This document shows positions 10,080 through 20,935 of a stretch of 64,000 nucleotides of DNA, in pieces. Source of the DNA: Carya illinoinensis. Lineage: Eukaryota; Streptophyta; Magnoliopsida; Fagales; Juglandaceae. How positions within the stretch are numbered: the stretch's first letter is position 1; each line of letters begins with the position of its first letter. The notes below the pieces were generated by a model. The model had not been told where the DNA came from, searched no databases, and saw only the letters and a program-made list of their open reading frames with translations. The position numbers were made by a program, and so were the translations under genes. The stretch lies in the NCBI RefSeq assembly GCF_018687715.1, contig NC_056766.1:9537501-9601500 (forward strand), read 5' to 3'.

Positions 10080-11830
10080 TCCTCATGGAGCACCAGGATG
10101 TCTTCGGTTAGAGTCACGAGGACATGCCAAGAATCAATCCAAATCTCATGCAACACCATTGAGTGTCAACCCCAAGGCTAAGGGGGTAAGATAGAAACGT
10201 CAAAGCTTCAACATAGAGAAAAATGGTGCCATCACCGCGGAGGTCGACTGATTACTTACGATGGAGTTCATATGAGAAGCCCATTACCCAGACTGGCTAT
10301 CTATCGTGGTATTGGTAAAAAAGCTAAACGACAGATGGAGAATGTATGTGGATTTCACCAACCTAAATAAGGCCTGCCCAAAGGACAATTTCCCGCTTCC
10401 CTGCATTGACCTGATTGTTGACTTGACGACGGGTCATCGTATGATGAGCTTCATGGATGCCTACTCCGAGTAAAACCAAATCCTTATAAGCCTAGATGAT
10501 GAGGAGAAGACATCGTTCATCACCTACTGAGGGCTATACTGCTACTTAACCATGTCGTTCAGGCTTAAGAACGCAGAGGCCACCTTTTAGCGGTTGGTCA
10601 ATCGCATGTTCAAAGATCAGATCGGGAAAAACACGGAGGTATGCATGGAAGATTTGTTGGTCAAAAGTGAAACTCCTGAGTAGCATGTAGACGACCTTGG
10701 AGAAGTCTTTGCGGTGTTGAGGCAATACCAGATGAACCTAACCCGACAAAGTGTGCTTTCGGTGTGGGCTCTGGGAAGGTCCTGGGCCTCCTGGTGTTGG
10801 AGTGAGGAACTGAGGCCAACCCAAAGAAGGTGTAAGGTATACTAGACATGCTCGCCCCTCAGAAAATAAATGAAGTACAGAAACTCACAGGTCGGGTAGC
10901 GGCCCTTAATCGTTTCGTGTCAAGATCCACTGATAAGTGCCTCCCTTTCTTCAAAGTATTGTAGAAGGCTCAAAATTGGGATGAAGAGTACGACTGAGCA
11001 TTCAATGCCCTCAAAAAGCACCTCATTAACCCTCCGTTGCTTAGCCAGCCTAGATGCAGAGAGTTCTTGGTCTTGTACCTATTGGTCTTCCCACAAGCTG
11101 CCTCCTCGGCCTTGATATGAGACGAAGGCGAGGTCTAAAGACGTATATACTACACCAGCCGATCCTATTGGGGAGCAGAGGCCAGATACCAGCACATAGA
11201 GCAACTCGCCTTTGCCTTGGTGGTAACTACTTGAAAACTCCGCTCACATTTTCAAGCCCACCCAGTCAGGGTTCCCACCGAGACCCCCCTAAAGAAGATA
11301 TTGCAAAGACTGGATGCCTCAGGCCGCCTCACCAATTGGGCCATGGAGTTGAGTTATACGACAACGAGTACACACCACGAACTTCGATCAAGATGTAGGT
11401 GTTGGTGGATTTTGTGGTAGAATTCACATGCTTCCCTGAGGAGGCCGAACATGCACATTCTGTGAAGCCCTGGCAAGCCTTTGTCAATGGCTAGTCTTGC
11501 CGGACTGAAGGGGGAGTGAGAATGCATGTGGTTACAGACGAGGACGAAGAGCATAACTACGCTATCAAACTGACGTTCAAAACTACAAACAATGAGGTAG
11601 AATACGAGGGGCTGTTCCTTGACCTAACGATCGCGAAGTCCTTGCGCACCGAGGAAGTAGAAGTACAAGTGGATTCCCATGTGGTGGTTAGCCAAGTTCA
11701 AGGGGGAATTTGCTGCAAAGAGCGAGAAGTTGAAAAAGTACTTAACATTAATAGAGGCCAAGCATACTTACTTCAAATAATTCTAGATTTAGTAAGTTCA
11801 GAGTGCCAAAAACCACAAGGCAAATAGGTT
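10080..11830 (+). pseudogene. Gypsy pol remnant: RT and RNase H
   Basis: The plus-strand reading (frames joined) gives a VFGxSHEDMPRINP-like pre-RT segment near 10100, KKLNDRWRMYVDFTNLNKAC and PKDNFPLPCIDLIVDLTTGH (10310-10440), then MSFMDAYSE. The active-site region is VCMEDLLVKS where active copies have (Y/V)VDDMLVKS, so one catalytic Asp is Glu. The RT connection segment (LTGRVAALNRFVSRS, LPFFKVL, AFNALKKHLINPPLLS) lies at 10870-11050. The RNase H segment at 11516-11827 has NNEVEYEGLFLDLTIAKSL and VQVDSHVVVSQVQGG, keeping the usual Glu and Asp. Many stops (for example at the Tyr of DAYSGY) make it non-functional. Confidence 0.8.
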
Positions 11831-12321
11831 GGCAAGAACAGCAGCGAGACAGGGTACTCCACCCGATCAGCCTGCCCAATGGGGAACTCCCACCCCTTGC
11901 CTGACATGAAGAAGAAGCATCTGTTCCATCTTTTCACCCTGTTATATTGGGACTCCAAACAAGCCCATGCCTAGAGGGAGTGGAAAATGCAGGCGTTCTC
12001 GTTCTGCTTTAGAAGGTTGTGGATAAGGAGGAACTCTTGACTAGTAAGGTCAGGGAGATCAAACCCAGCCTCCTTCAGAGCATGCTGCCAAATGATGCAG
12101 CAGAACACCAGGATCCTTCATGCATTAGGGTGGAGTTCGGCAGGAGCCATGCCCTTGAAGTCTAGCAGACCACAAATTGGACAGCAAAAGGGCAGTCTAA
12201 GACCACTAGAAAACATGGTAGGGTATAGTGAAACCTTTGACGTGAACCCCTCAGAGTCCACGAAGCCTCCGTCCAGCGATGGTACCACCAAATTGATGAC
12301 ACCGAGCACCTTGTACTTCAT
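11773..12321 (-). pseudogene. Antisense Transposase_28-like remnant
   Basis: On the minus strand one phase runs from 12321 to about 11773 with only two stops. It reads SEGFTSKVSLYPTMFSSGLR, LPFCCPICGLLDFKGMAPAE, LHPNA, stop, RILVFCCIIWQHALKEAGFD, LPDLTSQEFLLIHNLLKQN, then W-x-R-C-F-F-F-M-x-GKGWEFP. This is the layout of the plant 'putative transposon protein' domain (Transposase_28, PF04195): a Gly-Leu-Arg-Leu-Pro-Phe block, a P-x-x-L-x-P-N-A block and a final W..FFF..G.GWE block. It lies between RNase H and the 3' LTR and opposes pol. Antisense ORFs in that position are known for some Tat-lineage elements, so it probably belongs to this retrotransposon and not to an independent insertion. 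Function unknown. Confidence 0.65.
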
Positions 12322-12959
12322 CCTCAGCGACTCCTACTAGCTAGGAGTCACCACCGACCACCATGAGAAGCCATCGAATCTCTGGGCTTTGGATCTTTGG
12401 GGATTTTTGGGATAGCACGAGAATAACTCTTTGAGGCCATGAGTATATGGAGACAAAAGGTGAAACAAACACGAAAGGATTCGAGAAGGAAAGACAGGGG
12501 CTCAAAACACTTAGAGAATGGAAGAGGAAGTAAATAGACTACCAATTGTGAAGGGAAGGGATTTATATAGACTTGGATGATGGTTTATATCCCGAAATTT
12601 GTGGGAACACGTGCACCCCATAGAGATAGCGAGCCCAGTGCAAATCCCACAGCACGACGTGACATGGTAGGAGACGCCTGACACCATCAATGCAGAGGGG
12701 ACGTAACAGACATAATCAAGTACCTGAACCCAACTACTCGAAACATGCCAATAAAGTTGGGAGGAGAACCGTCACACAACGTGTTGGAAGATGAAAGGAC
12801 CAACCAAGGGCAACCTATGACCTGATGCTTGGAAAATCCGGGAAGTGAAATGGCCGCCCTCTCCGAAAGGAGAAGATAGCAAATGGCTAAAACTACGGGA
12901 AGACAAGAAAACAAAGGGAAATAGAAATTCCCATCGGACCAGTCCAATAGGAACTCGCA
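12322..12959. other. Retrotransposon 3' untranslated region
   Basis: Between the antisense frame and the 3' LTR. A purine-rich run at about 12899-12922 (GAAGACAAGAAAACAAAGGG) may be a displaced polypurine tract, but it lies about 37 bases before the LTR start. The opposed short frames at 12348-12545 and 12687-12960 show no domain. Confidence 0.4.
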
Positions 12960-13623
12960 TGGTAACTATAATGAAAATTTTCTACAAACCAAAGGCCTAG
13001 AGTACAAGCCCAAATACAGGGAGCCTAGACTGGCCGAACAACCCATCGGCCCATCAAGGGCCCCCGACCATAAGGCTGAGGTTGGCCTATGGCTGCAATT
13101 GTGTGGAAAGTCTCTAAAGACGAGGAAGGAAGGGACACATCACCCCGACCTCCCCTACGACACTTAGCCTTAGATAGCCTATGTGGGCAGGCAGGCGGTA
13201 AACATGATAAGCCCTTGATTCTCTAACAACAAGTAAGGAGGAAACTGATAGAGTGCATCTACAAGTGGGCAGAGGGTATAGGAAGCCAAGCCACATTTAT
13301 TCTACCACCCTAGAAGGCCACGCCGCATTAATGGACTCTGACCAAGGGGACAGTTGCAATGACATGTATCCCTGACACGAGGTATGGGCAGTTGATCCCC
13401 AAAAACCAGGTAAAATAAGCAATCATCAGGTATAAAGAAGTCTCTCTGAACTCCATATTCACTTGCACAAAATACTAAGACTATACTGACTTTGGCATTG
13501 GAGACTCCCTAGCCTCCACCAAGGCCCCTGTCTCTTGGAGCTTTCTCTATGTTCATAGGCCCAAGACCGAAACCCGAGTTACTGAGAACCCGGTCCAAAT
13601 GTGTGCGAAACACAACTTTAACA
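12960..13623 (+). repeat. 3' LTR of the Tat-like gypsy element
   Basis: 664 bases, starting TGGTAACTATAA and ending CTTTAACA. Diverged from the 5' LTR by many substitutions and one insertion, so the element is old. The AAAGT after its end is the proposed target duplication. Confidence 0.82.
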
Positions 13624-13754
13624 AAAGTAAAACTCACCATCAAGGCATATGAAGAGAATGAAACTTTACAATTACAATAATAATTGTAAAGTTATAGAAA
13701 ATGAAACTTTTAAGCTGCTCGTGGAGTTTAACAATACATCAAAAGTTTTCCTAG

Positions 13755-13990
13755 CACTACAAAAAAAATTAGTATTTGCGGCTGAAAACATTTTCAGCGG
13801 GTAAAATTCCGCCGGAAATAGACCATTTCCATTTTTCCACGTTTATTATATGTCCATTGTGAAGTGCCGTTGGAACAAGTACGTTTAGCAGCGTTTCATG
13901 TCGCGGTAATAAGTTTCGACGCAATAAGTTTTTTATTGTGGCATGAGAATGCTTATTACGGCGACCTATATACTGCCGCAACAAGTCTTT
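13755..13990 (+). repeat. CACTA left terminal and subterminal repeats
   Basis: Starts CACTACAAAAAAAATTAG and continues with repeated short words on both strands (TTTGCGGC, CCGCCGGAAATA, GTCGCGGTAATAAG, GCGACGT-like, CTGCCGCAAC). Such GC-bearing subterminal repeats are the binding sites of the TNPA-type protein in En/Spm. The binding role here is inferred from family knowledge. Confidence 0.8.
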
Positions 13991-14029
13991 AATCTGTTAA
14001 ATGGTGGGAAAACTCCCAACCGGCCCGCG

Positions 14030-14146
14030 CGTTTTTCCTTTCCCCTAATCCTTTACCGATAGTGAGACTCAGTTCTCTCCGTTGTCTCTCTACCGTGTGC
14101 CGGTTGTGTATGCCGTCGATTCAGCTGCTGTGCCCTCTCGACGCAG
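14030..14146 (+). promoter_or_regulatory. Putative CACTA leader exon and first splice donor
   Basis: After the subterminal repeats the sequence becomes pyrimidine-rich and GC-richer, and ends in GACGCAG|GTGAGT at 14146/14147, a near-perfect plant 5' splice site. This fits an untranslated first exon of the element's transcript, as in other CACTA elements. No TATA box stands out. Transcription start unknown. Confidence 0.45.
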
Positions 14147-16559
14147 GTGAGTCTCTCTCATGTTTCTCTTACTCTCCGAGCTGTCTCAACGATGTTTCTC
14201 TCTTGGTACTTAGGGCTTTCTCGGTCTGTTGCTTTTGAAATGGCAAAATATTCTGTCAAAGCACTTCTAATTTCTGAAATTGTCTTCTTGATTGTAATGC
14301 ATTTTTGTATAATATATACAATGCAATCGTATAGCCTCTTGATTGTAATTTCTGAAATTGTATAGCCTCTTGGTTTGAGTTTCTTCTTTTTAATGTTATT
14401 CTTCTGGTATTTGCTTCATTTACTTTTTACTTTTTGTTTTTGGTGAATTTCTAGTTATAATTCTTAGTAATTAGCTAGTTTGACCACATACAGAGTTGCA
14501 AACTGTCTTAAATATTCAGATCTTCATTCCAGTTCTGTTTGCCAAGTATTCAAAATTGAATATCCACTGTTTCTTTGATATTTTCTATAATGTCTCTGCT
14601 ATGTTTGTAAAACTAAGCAGTGAATAGAGATGTTTATTTATTTTTTAATTTTAGATGCACATACATTCAATTTATATAATTGAAATTTCAAAGGACTATA
14701 GGATTAGGAAGGGGAGGGTAACAAGTTAACTTGCCCTTATTCCCTAATTCCCATATCTTCATTGCATATAGGATCCAGCTGCAAGGACCCTTATTGGTGG
14801 ACTGGATTTCAGACCCTTATATAGCCATGATCCATATTATCCTAAATGATGCGTAGGCATTTAGGGCCATGAGCAATGGGTGATTTTGCTATTGATATGT
14901 TTAAAATCATTAAGTATGCAAACTGTTGCTAGAATTTTTATTAATAACTAACCGCTGAGAAGAAATTGTAGTATGCTGCTCGGTAGTATTTGCTGTAATC
15001 AAATTCTGGTCATAAATTCAGCTTCACCACTTCTACTTAGTCAACCAGTGTTAACTCCTTCAAGTAAACATGATCTGAAGTCAGAAATTGACCCATCCTT
15101 GCTCTTATGGTTTGTGATCTCCTACTTTAAATCAAAGCTTGAGTACATATGTTTTTCTGTAAAGTCAAAATAGGCTAATCTGTGCATGCCTTGAATGCTC
15201 TGTCATATATGTTATACAGGTTCTGGTCTTTCTTCTGCTTGAATTTTGAGGACTTCACTCATATTCTTTTTGTAATTTCGAGAGTATTGAATTTATATCC
15301 TGCTAGAAAATTAATGATCACCACCTCATGGGATCTATAGGAAGTTTCATCTAATGACTGAAAGAGCACAATAGAAATGTGTAGGATAGCTGTGAAGACA
15401 TTTTGTGACTACTAAAAGAGTAGACTGAATTTATTCAACCTTACAAACTGTCAAAATATGCAACTTTGTTCAACAATTTTCCCATTGCGCAAAATCTTAA
15501 AGGTTTATGAAGCTTCTCAATTATTCTTTTGATAAACCCACTTGTATGGTTAACACGTTTATATATTTCCTTCCACAAGGATATATATATATATATATAT
15601 ATATGATTCTTCTGGAAGAGCAGCCTTCTCCAAGACAATTTCTAAGTATCACACAAACAAGCCAAAATTATATATATATATATATATAAAGGAAAATGAT
15701 AATCGATCATTTTTTTCAAAGATTTGCGTTTGTTTATATATATATAAAGGAAAATGATAATCAATCTCCCAAAGCTTGATAGGCCATAGCTTCTTGGCAG
15801 ATAGCAAGTGTAAGCACCCACATTCTTCATAACATTATCTGGAATCTGGATAAGACTTGTTTCAACATCCACTTCCAATAATTTTAAAAAAAGGACCAAT
15901 GGTCTTTATTTGACAAGATGATAGCACTTCCTTCTTAGCTTGTTTGGGTTGCTGACATGCTGTCCATTGATGTTGAAATAACAAAGAAGATCATAACCAA
16001 AAATAGTTTCATCTGTTTGGTCTAGATCTTAGATCTATGAATCATATATGCATTAATCACCAGTATTGAATCTTGGACAAAGCAACCTTTTAATCCCGCA
16101 ATGAACTGTATACTTAGCTGTACAATGGGTCCTGCTTGCTTTTATGGACTTCACCTACCTTAGAACACGTGCTCCTTTCCCAATTTTTGATGGCAAAAGC
16201 ATTATCTCACCTCTGAAAATGCCACCCAATTTGTGTGGGTTGGGCATTATCTGTCCATCTCTCCTATTTCATGACCCCAGTGTTCAGCTTCGCTTTCCAT
16301 AAAAAAATGATGAATAATGTTAGGCTTCCCGATTTTTTTTTAAATTTTTTTACTTCATGAGTAAGAAAGTATTTTTTTAATAGTGTTGTAAATTTTCTTT
16401 AAAAAAATATTTAAAAGTGTTAAAAAAACTAAATATAAAAAAGTTGGAAAAAAAAAACACCTAAAACTGTCATATAACACCCAACATGTGCCTTCTAACA
16501 TTACATATCATTCCAACAATTGAATAGGGGATTCTATACTCTAAACTGAAAACATTTCC
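14147..16559. other. CACTA internal non-coding region with AT microsatellites
   Basis: No TNP2 core domain (Transposase_21) can be read on either strand here, although this is where it should be. (AT)n tracts lie at 15581-15604 and 15669-15688. A short segment TATAAAGGAAAATGATAATC is repeated at about 15685 and 15743. On the minus strand 15899-15775 reads as a smooth frame (LEVDVETSLIQIPDNVMKNV, then AYTCYLPRSYGLSSFGRL) that looks coding but matches nothing I recognise. It could be a captured host fragment. Confidence 0.45.
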
Positions 16560-17132
16560 CTAATAGACATCTTGGAAGTTCGCTACATGGGATGGCGCCG
16601 TGTGTACTTATTCAAATGTGACTGGTTCGACATCTCTGATTCTAGATGAGGGATACGTTTGGATGATCATCTTACTAGTGTGAATATGTCTCTAACATTT
16701 TATAAGGACGAGCCATTTGTTTTGGCGTGTCAAGCTTCACAGGTGTTCTACTTAAAAAATCGTATGATCCCTGGTAATTGGTATGTAGTACAAAAGGTTG
16801 TCAATAGAAATGTGTATGATCTTCCCCTCAGAAATTTGATTGAAGAAGATGCTTATGATGCTAGTGACGTGGAGGCGTACCAAGAGGATGATTCTTTTGA
16901 AGAATACATATTAGTCCATGCTGATGACAATGGACTAGTTAACCCCATGCACAGGCTTGATGTCGAGCCCACTCAGATTGATGCATCGTTAGTAATGGAA
17001 GCTGAAAATCACAACCTTGATGTCAGAACATTTATCAACGACGATAGCAGTGAATCTAGTTCCCCTTACACCACCGAACACGAGGGAAGCACGGAAGAAG
17101 ATAGTCTCTCGATGGACGAAGAGGCAAACTAG
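16560..17132 (+). pseudogene. TNP2-like transposase C-terminal region (DUF4216)
   Basis: The frame reads IDILEVRYMGWRRVYLFKCD, WFDISDSR, a TGA stop at 16647-16649, then GIRLDDHLTSVNMSLTFYKD, EPFVLACQASQVFYLKN and WYVVQKVVNRNVYDLP. This is the DUF4216 domain at the C-terminus of plant TNP2/TNPD transposases (YLF+CDWFD, FT.VN, YKD.PFVLA.QA.QVFY). An acidic tail (EEDAYDASDVEAYQEDDSFE and later a Ser/Glu-rich stretch) ends at the stop at 17130-17132. The N-terminal zinc-binding and catalytic parts are absent, and the one internal stop also breaks this domain. It sits about 190 bases before the Transposase_24 gene, the normal CACTA gene order. Confidence 0.8.
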
Positions 17133-17323
17133 ATGTTCATTTTTTCTCAAAGATAATGTTGAACTTTAGCTGAATGTAAAATTTTTTCTCAAAGATAATG
17201 TCGAACTATTCATTCTTTTTCTATTGATTATTGTTATTTTCTACATCATCCATTAATTGCTTTAGTACTCTATATGGTTTGGATGTATAGCCACAAATAT
17301 TTCCATGCAGGTCAGTGCATAAC

Positions 17324-18988
17324 ATGCCTTTAGGTGGAAGAGGTAGAGGTCGATCACGTGGTGTATGCTATGGTCGAGGGAGATCTTCCTGCGAACCAAG
17401 CGTTAGAGGTAGAGCACCCGTTGCTACATTGAATCTTAGAGGTGATGGCATGTCAACCTCAGATGACTCAACCGTGCCACCAAATGTCGTCTCAAGCACC
17501 GAACCGCAAGAGCAGGGGGTTGAGGTGGACTCAATCATACCGACAAATGGTAATGGTTTGCTATTTGTATTTATTTCAAATTTTATCTTTAATATGTGAT
17601 TGAATGTGTGGACCGCCTACCCGAAAACGTGGACGAGGAGCCTCAAAGAACCTCGAGTTTGACAAGATTCGAAAGTTTGGACCGATAGCGCTAACCATAA
17701 AGGATGGTGAGACATCACCATGTTGTGAAAACTATACAATATTTACAAGTAGGCTTACATGGTTGGTGAAGCACCATGTCGACCTGAGTCACCCGAGCTA
17801 GCATGATTTACCAGATAATGAGAAGGAAGAGTTGATTGCTCTTGTCCGGGTAATATAACACAAACTCATATTAGCACATGTTCCAGTGTATTTTTAGTTA
17901 TTATTTGTGTTACCAAATAATTAATGTGTTTGTTATTTGTCTCTAGGCCGACTTTGTCCTTGACTGGACGAAGAAGAATCACCGCGATACAGTAACGAAG
18001 ACACTTAGGAAGAGGTTCAATCATATTCGGTATGAACTTCACAAAATATACAAGAGTTACAAGACGAACGAAGAAGCTCTTGCGAATGTGCCAGAGTTGG
18101 TGACACCAGCTACTTGGGTGAAGTTATGCGCTCGATGGTCAAGCGCGGAATTTAGGGTAAGTCTAATCGATGTTGATTGTGCTATTTTTTATATGTTTAT
18201 GATCTAGTTGTGTTAATACAAGTTTGTGAATTGTAGATGATATCTGAAAAAAATAAAAGTAATAGAGCGAAACAACAAACAAACCACACGGCTGGACGAA
18301 CCTCATTCGTAAGACTAATGCAAATGAGGGTACGAATTTTATTCAGATTTGTACATGTAAATGTAGGAAGTAACATATTATTTGCTGATTTTAACCGACA
18401 AATGGTATTAATCCCTGCTTGTATTTGTAGTCTGAGAGTGATGAGCACCTTATTGATTTTTTTAAAGAGGTGAGGTGGAGTAAGAAGAAGAGTAAATTTG
18501 TGACTCCAACGATGGAAGAGAAACATGTGAGTGACTTTGAATGAATCCGAGTGTACGTATTATTTACCTTGTAGTTTTGAAAGAATCCATGTGTACATAT
18601 TAACATGTGATTTCACTTCCTTGAATAGAATGAAATGGTTGCCAAGTACTCTAAGTTAGAGCCTGAGAAACAGACTAAGGATGTTGTTGCATCAATCTTT
18701 AGGGAGGTACTAGGCCACAGGCCAGTGTATGCAAGGGGGTTGGGGGAGATGGTTATCCCCGAGTCATCTAGACAGAACACTGCAGAAAAATTTGCAGCAT
18801 TAACAGAACGTGCAAAGAGGCATGAGAAGGATGTTGAGTATTACAAGAATCAGTTGGAAGAATTACAGGGGAATGTAGAGAAAGTGTTGGCGAAGCAAGC
18901 TGAGTACGACAAATTATTAAGTTCATACATGGAATCACAGAGGCAAACCCAAGGAGAGTCTCATAGAGAAACTCAAGGACCTGCATAG
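17324..18988 (+). pseudogene. Transposase_24 (Ptta/En/Spm, TNPA-like) gene, six exons, near-intact
   Basis: Six exons join in one phase into 407 codons: 17324-17549, 17611-17849, 17947-18156, 18237-18329, 18431-18526 and 18629-18988. All introns are 60-107 bases. Donors are GT. Acceptors are AG except before exon 2, where no AG exists in the intron and the junction reads GTGTG|GACC. Exon 1 is Arg/Gly-rich (GGRGRGRSRG). Exon 2 has RKRGRGASKN. Exon 3 holds W-T-K-K and KRFNHIRYELHKIYKSY plus W-V-K-L-C-x-R-W. Exon 4 has SEKNKSNRAKQQTNHTAGRT, the core of Transposase_24 (PF03004). Exon 6 has EVLGHRPVYARGLGEMVIPE and a coiled coil (HEKDVEYYKNQLEELQGNVE). A single in-frame TAG at 17799-17801 and the lost acceptor make it a pseudogene. 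The family binds subterminal repeats. Confidence 0.8.
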
Positions 18989-19816
18989 GCAATTCCTTTT
19001 TTAGTCAATAAGTTTTTTGTGCGGAGATGGATTTGTGCCTTACATGTCATAGAAAAGTGTCTCCTAGTATAACTTTTTTTGATTATTAGATATTTGGTGT
19101 TAGGTTGTATGTTTTGAAATGGTTTACACTGACTTGGAGCTGCACACAGTACAACCTTCACTGTGAAGGATTTTGATGTGGAAGTCTGGTTTTGCAGTAC
19201 TTTGGTTTCTGTAGGCTGGGACCAAATCAAGAAGTGGAAAAGGTGCATATCTATGATCCTCTAACCTTATATATATATATATATACACATCTAAAATATT
19301 AATTAGTCCCCCTAAATATTGCTCTTCTTTTTATCATATCACAGAATTGCATTTTTTTGTGATTTTCTAAGTACCTCAATAATTAATATTGCAGTTTAAT
19401 TATACTTCTTAATTAAGCAACATTTAAGAATAAATCATAATATAGAACACTGAGCTCATGTCACAAGTGAAGAAAAGCATGCATGCACCCATTTTCTTTT
19501 GGTTTATAATGGTTTTTAGGTTTTCCAATTTTGTAGTTGCAATTTAAATTTTTGTTGGGCTTTGGAAACTAAAGAAAAATTTGTGAATCTAAATTTTTGC
19601 AGCTTTGAGATCAATGAAGGAGGCTTCCAATTTTCAGATGAAGAGGTATACCTTTAGGTTTTGAGATGAAGAAGGCAGCTTCCATGATGATCAAGACTTG
19701 CTTAGGAAATCCTTGTTACACAATAAAGATGAGGAGTACACATGTAAACTTACATTGATCTATTAATGTGGGATGTTGGGGTGAATTTCAAATAGTCCTT
19801 TTTATGATAAATGAAT
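18989..19816. other. CACTA 3' non-coding region
   Basis: Sequence downstream of the Transposase_24 stop, with an AT tract at about 19269-19286. It serves as the 3' UTR and spacer of the element, and the solo LTR is inserted at its end. No further gene seen. Confidence 0.5.
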
Positions 19817-20431
19817 TGTGACGCCCCCAAATTCCGTTTGGGATCAGACGGACATTTGAAGCATCGAGACATGCAACACAAGGTTACCTGCCCCCGTTCA
19901 TGACATATAAGATGCAATATTCCTAACATGCACCTAACATTATGCAATATTCGCAGTGGATAATTTTTTTCTTTAGCAATACTATGCACCAAATTAAAAA
20001 TATCTCAAATACTTAAAACATACTTCATACATAAATACCCATTGAACAGCTAAGATCATAACACTAGTCCAAAATGCTTATGATCCAAAAAGTACTGGAG
20101 ATGCAACTCCATAGTACAAGTAATAATTTACGTTAACTACTATATTAATATTGACGTCGCATCGTCGCTCAGTCAACTGTGTCTGGTTGGTCAGCTTCTG
20201 ATTCTCCTTCAGGTCCTGTAACAAAATCTACCATTCGGGAGGAATGGTAGTTGCGACTACCACAGTGAGATTTGATTACAAATCTCAGTATGTTAACAAA
20301 AACTTCCACACAAGCTAATGATGCATGGATGACAGTAAAAGCATAATTGCATAATCAAATTCATAAGTAATTAAAGCATAACTTGGTGTACAACATAGCA
20401 TAATTGACATAACTTAAATTGAAACATGAAT

Positions 20432-20622
20432 TGAACTTGACTTGACATGAACTTGATCTGAAACTTGACTTAGCATGAACTTGCTCTGAAACTTGACTTA
20501 ACATGAACATGATATGAAACTTGACTTATCATGAACTTGTTCTGAAACTTGACTTAACATGAACGTGATATGAAACTTGACTTATCATGAACTTGTTCGG
20601 AAACTTGACTTAACATGAAAAA
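20432..20622. repeat. 28-bp minisatellite in the solo LTR
   Basis: About seven tandem copies of a 28-base unit of the form GAAACTTGACTTAxCATGAA plus a variable ACTTGYTCT or CRTGATAT end. Adjacent copies alternate between these two variants, so the higher-order unit is 56 bases. Confidence 0.75.
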
Positions 20623-20935
20623 TACATACTCCACAGTTGTTGTGGCCCCATGTATTCTACACAAACTTGACTTAACATGAAAAATACATACTCCACAGTT
20701 GTTGTGGCCCCATGTATTCTACGTGTAAATACATACTCCACAATTGTTGTGACCCCATGTATTCTACACAAACTTGACTTAACATGAAAAATACATACTC
20801 CACAGTTGTTGTGGCCCCATGTATTCTACGCGTAAATACATACTCCACAGTTGTTGTGGACCCATGTATTCTACACATCACATGTAGTTAAATACATACT
20901 CCACAATTGTTGTGGCCCCATGTATTCTACACAAA
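20623..20935. repeat. Alternating 62/45-bp tandem repeat with hairpins
   Basis: Six copies of TACATACTCCACARTTGTTG followed by TGGCCCCATGTATTCTAC start at 20623, 20685, 20730, 20792, 20837 and 20893, so spacings are 62, 45, 62, 45 and 56. Each copy contains the inverted pair CCACA and TTGTGG, able to form a small hairpin. The open frame at 20672-20881 (-) only reads through the repeat. Confidence 0.78.

Larger units (their letters stand above)
9004..13623 (+). mobile_element. Ty3/gypsy element (Tat-like) with both LTRs, integrase missing
   Basis: Two direct repeats (9004-9630 and 12960-13623) start with TG, end with TTAACA and share long blocks such as AAAGGCCTAGAGT and GGCCCATCAAGGGC. The inner part carries a primer-binding-like site, a gag remnant, RT and RNase H in plus orientation, and a Transposase_28-like remnant on the minus strand. 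Flanking pentamers AGAGT and AAAGT agree at four of five positions. No integrase was found between RNase H and the 3' LTR. Stops are frequent, so it is an old, inactive copy. Base composition is clearly more GC-rich than the surroundings. Confidence 0.85.

Noticed and set aside
19750..19992. 80-codon minus-strand frame across the solo LTR boundary
   Set aside because: It spans the junction at 19817 between CACTA and LTR sequence, so it cannot be an ancestral gene.
20432..20935. Possible CRISPR-like array
   Set aside because: Units are contiguous minisatellite repeats with no unique spacers, located inside a plant solo LTR.
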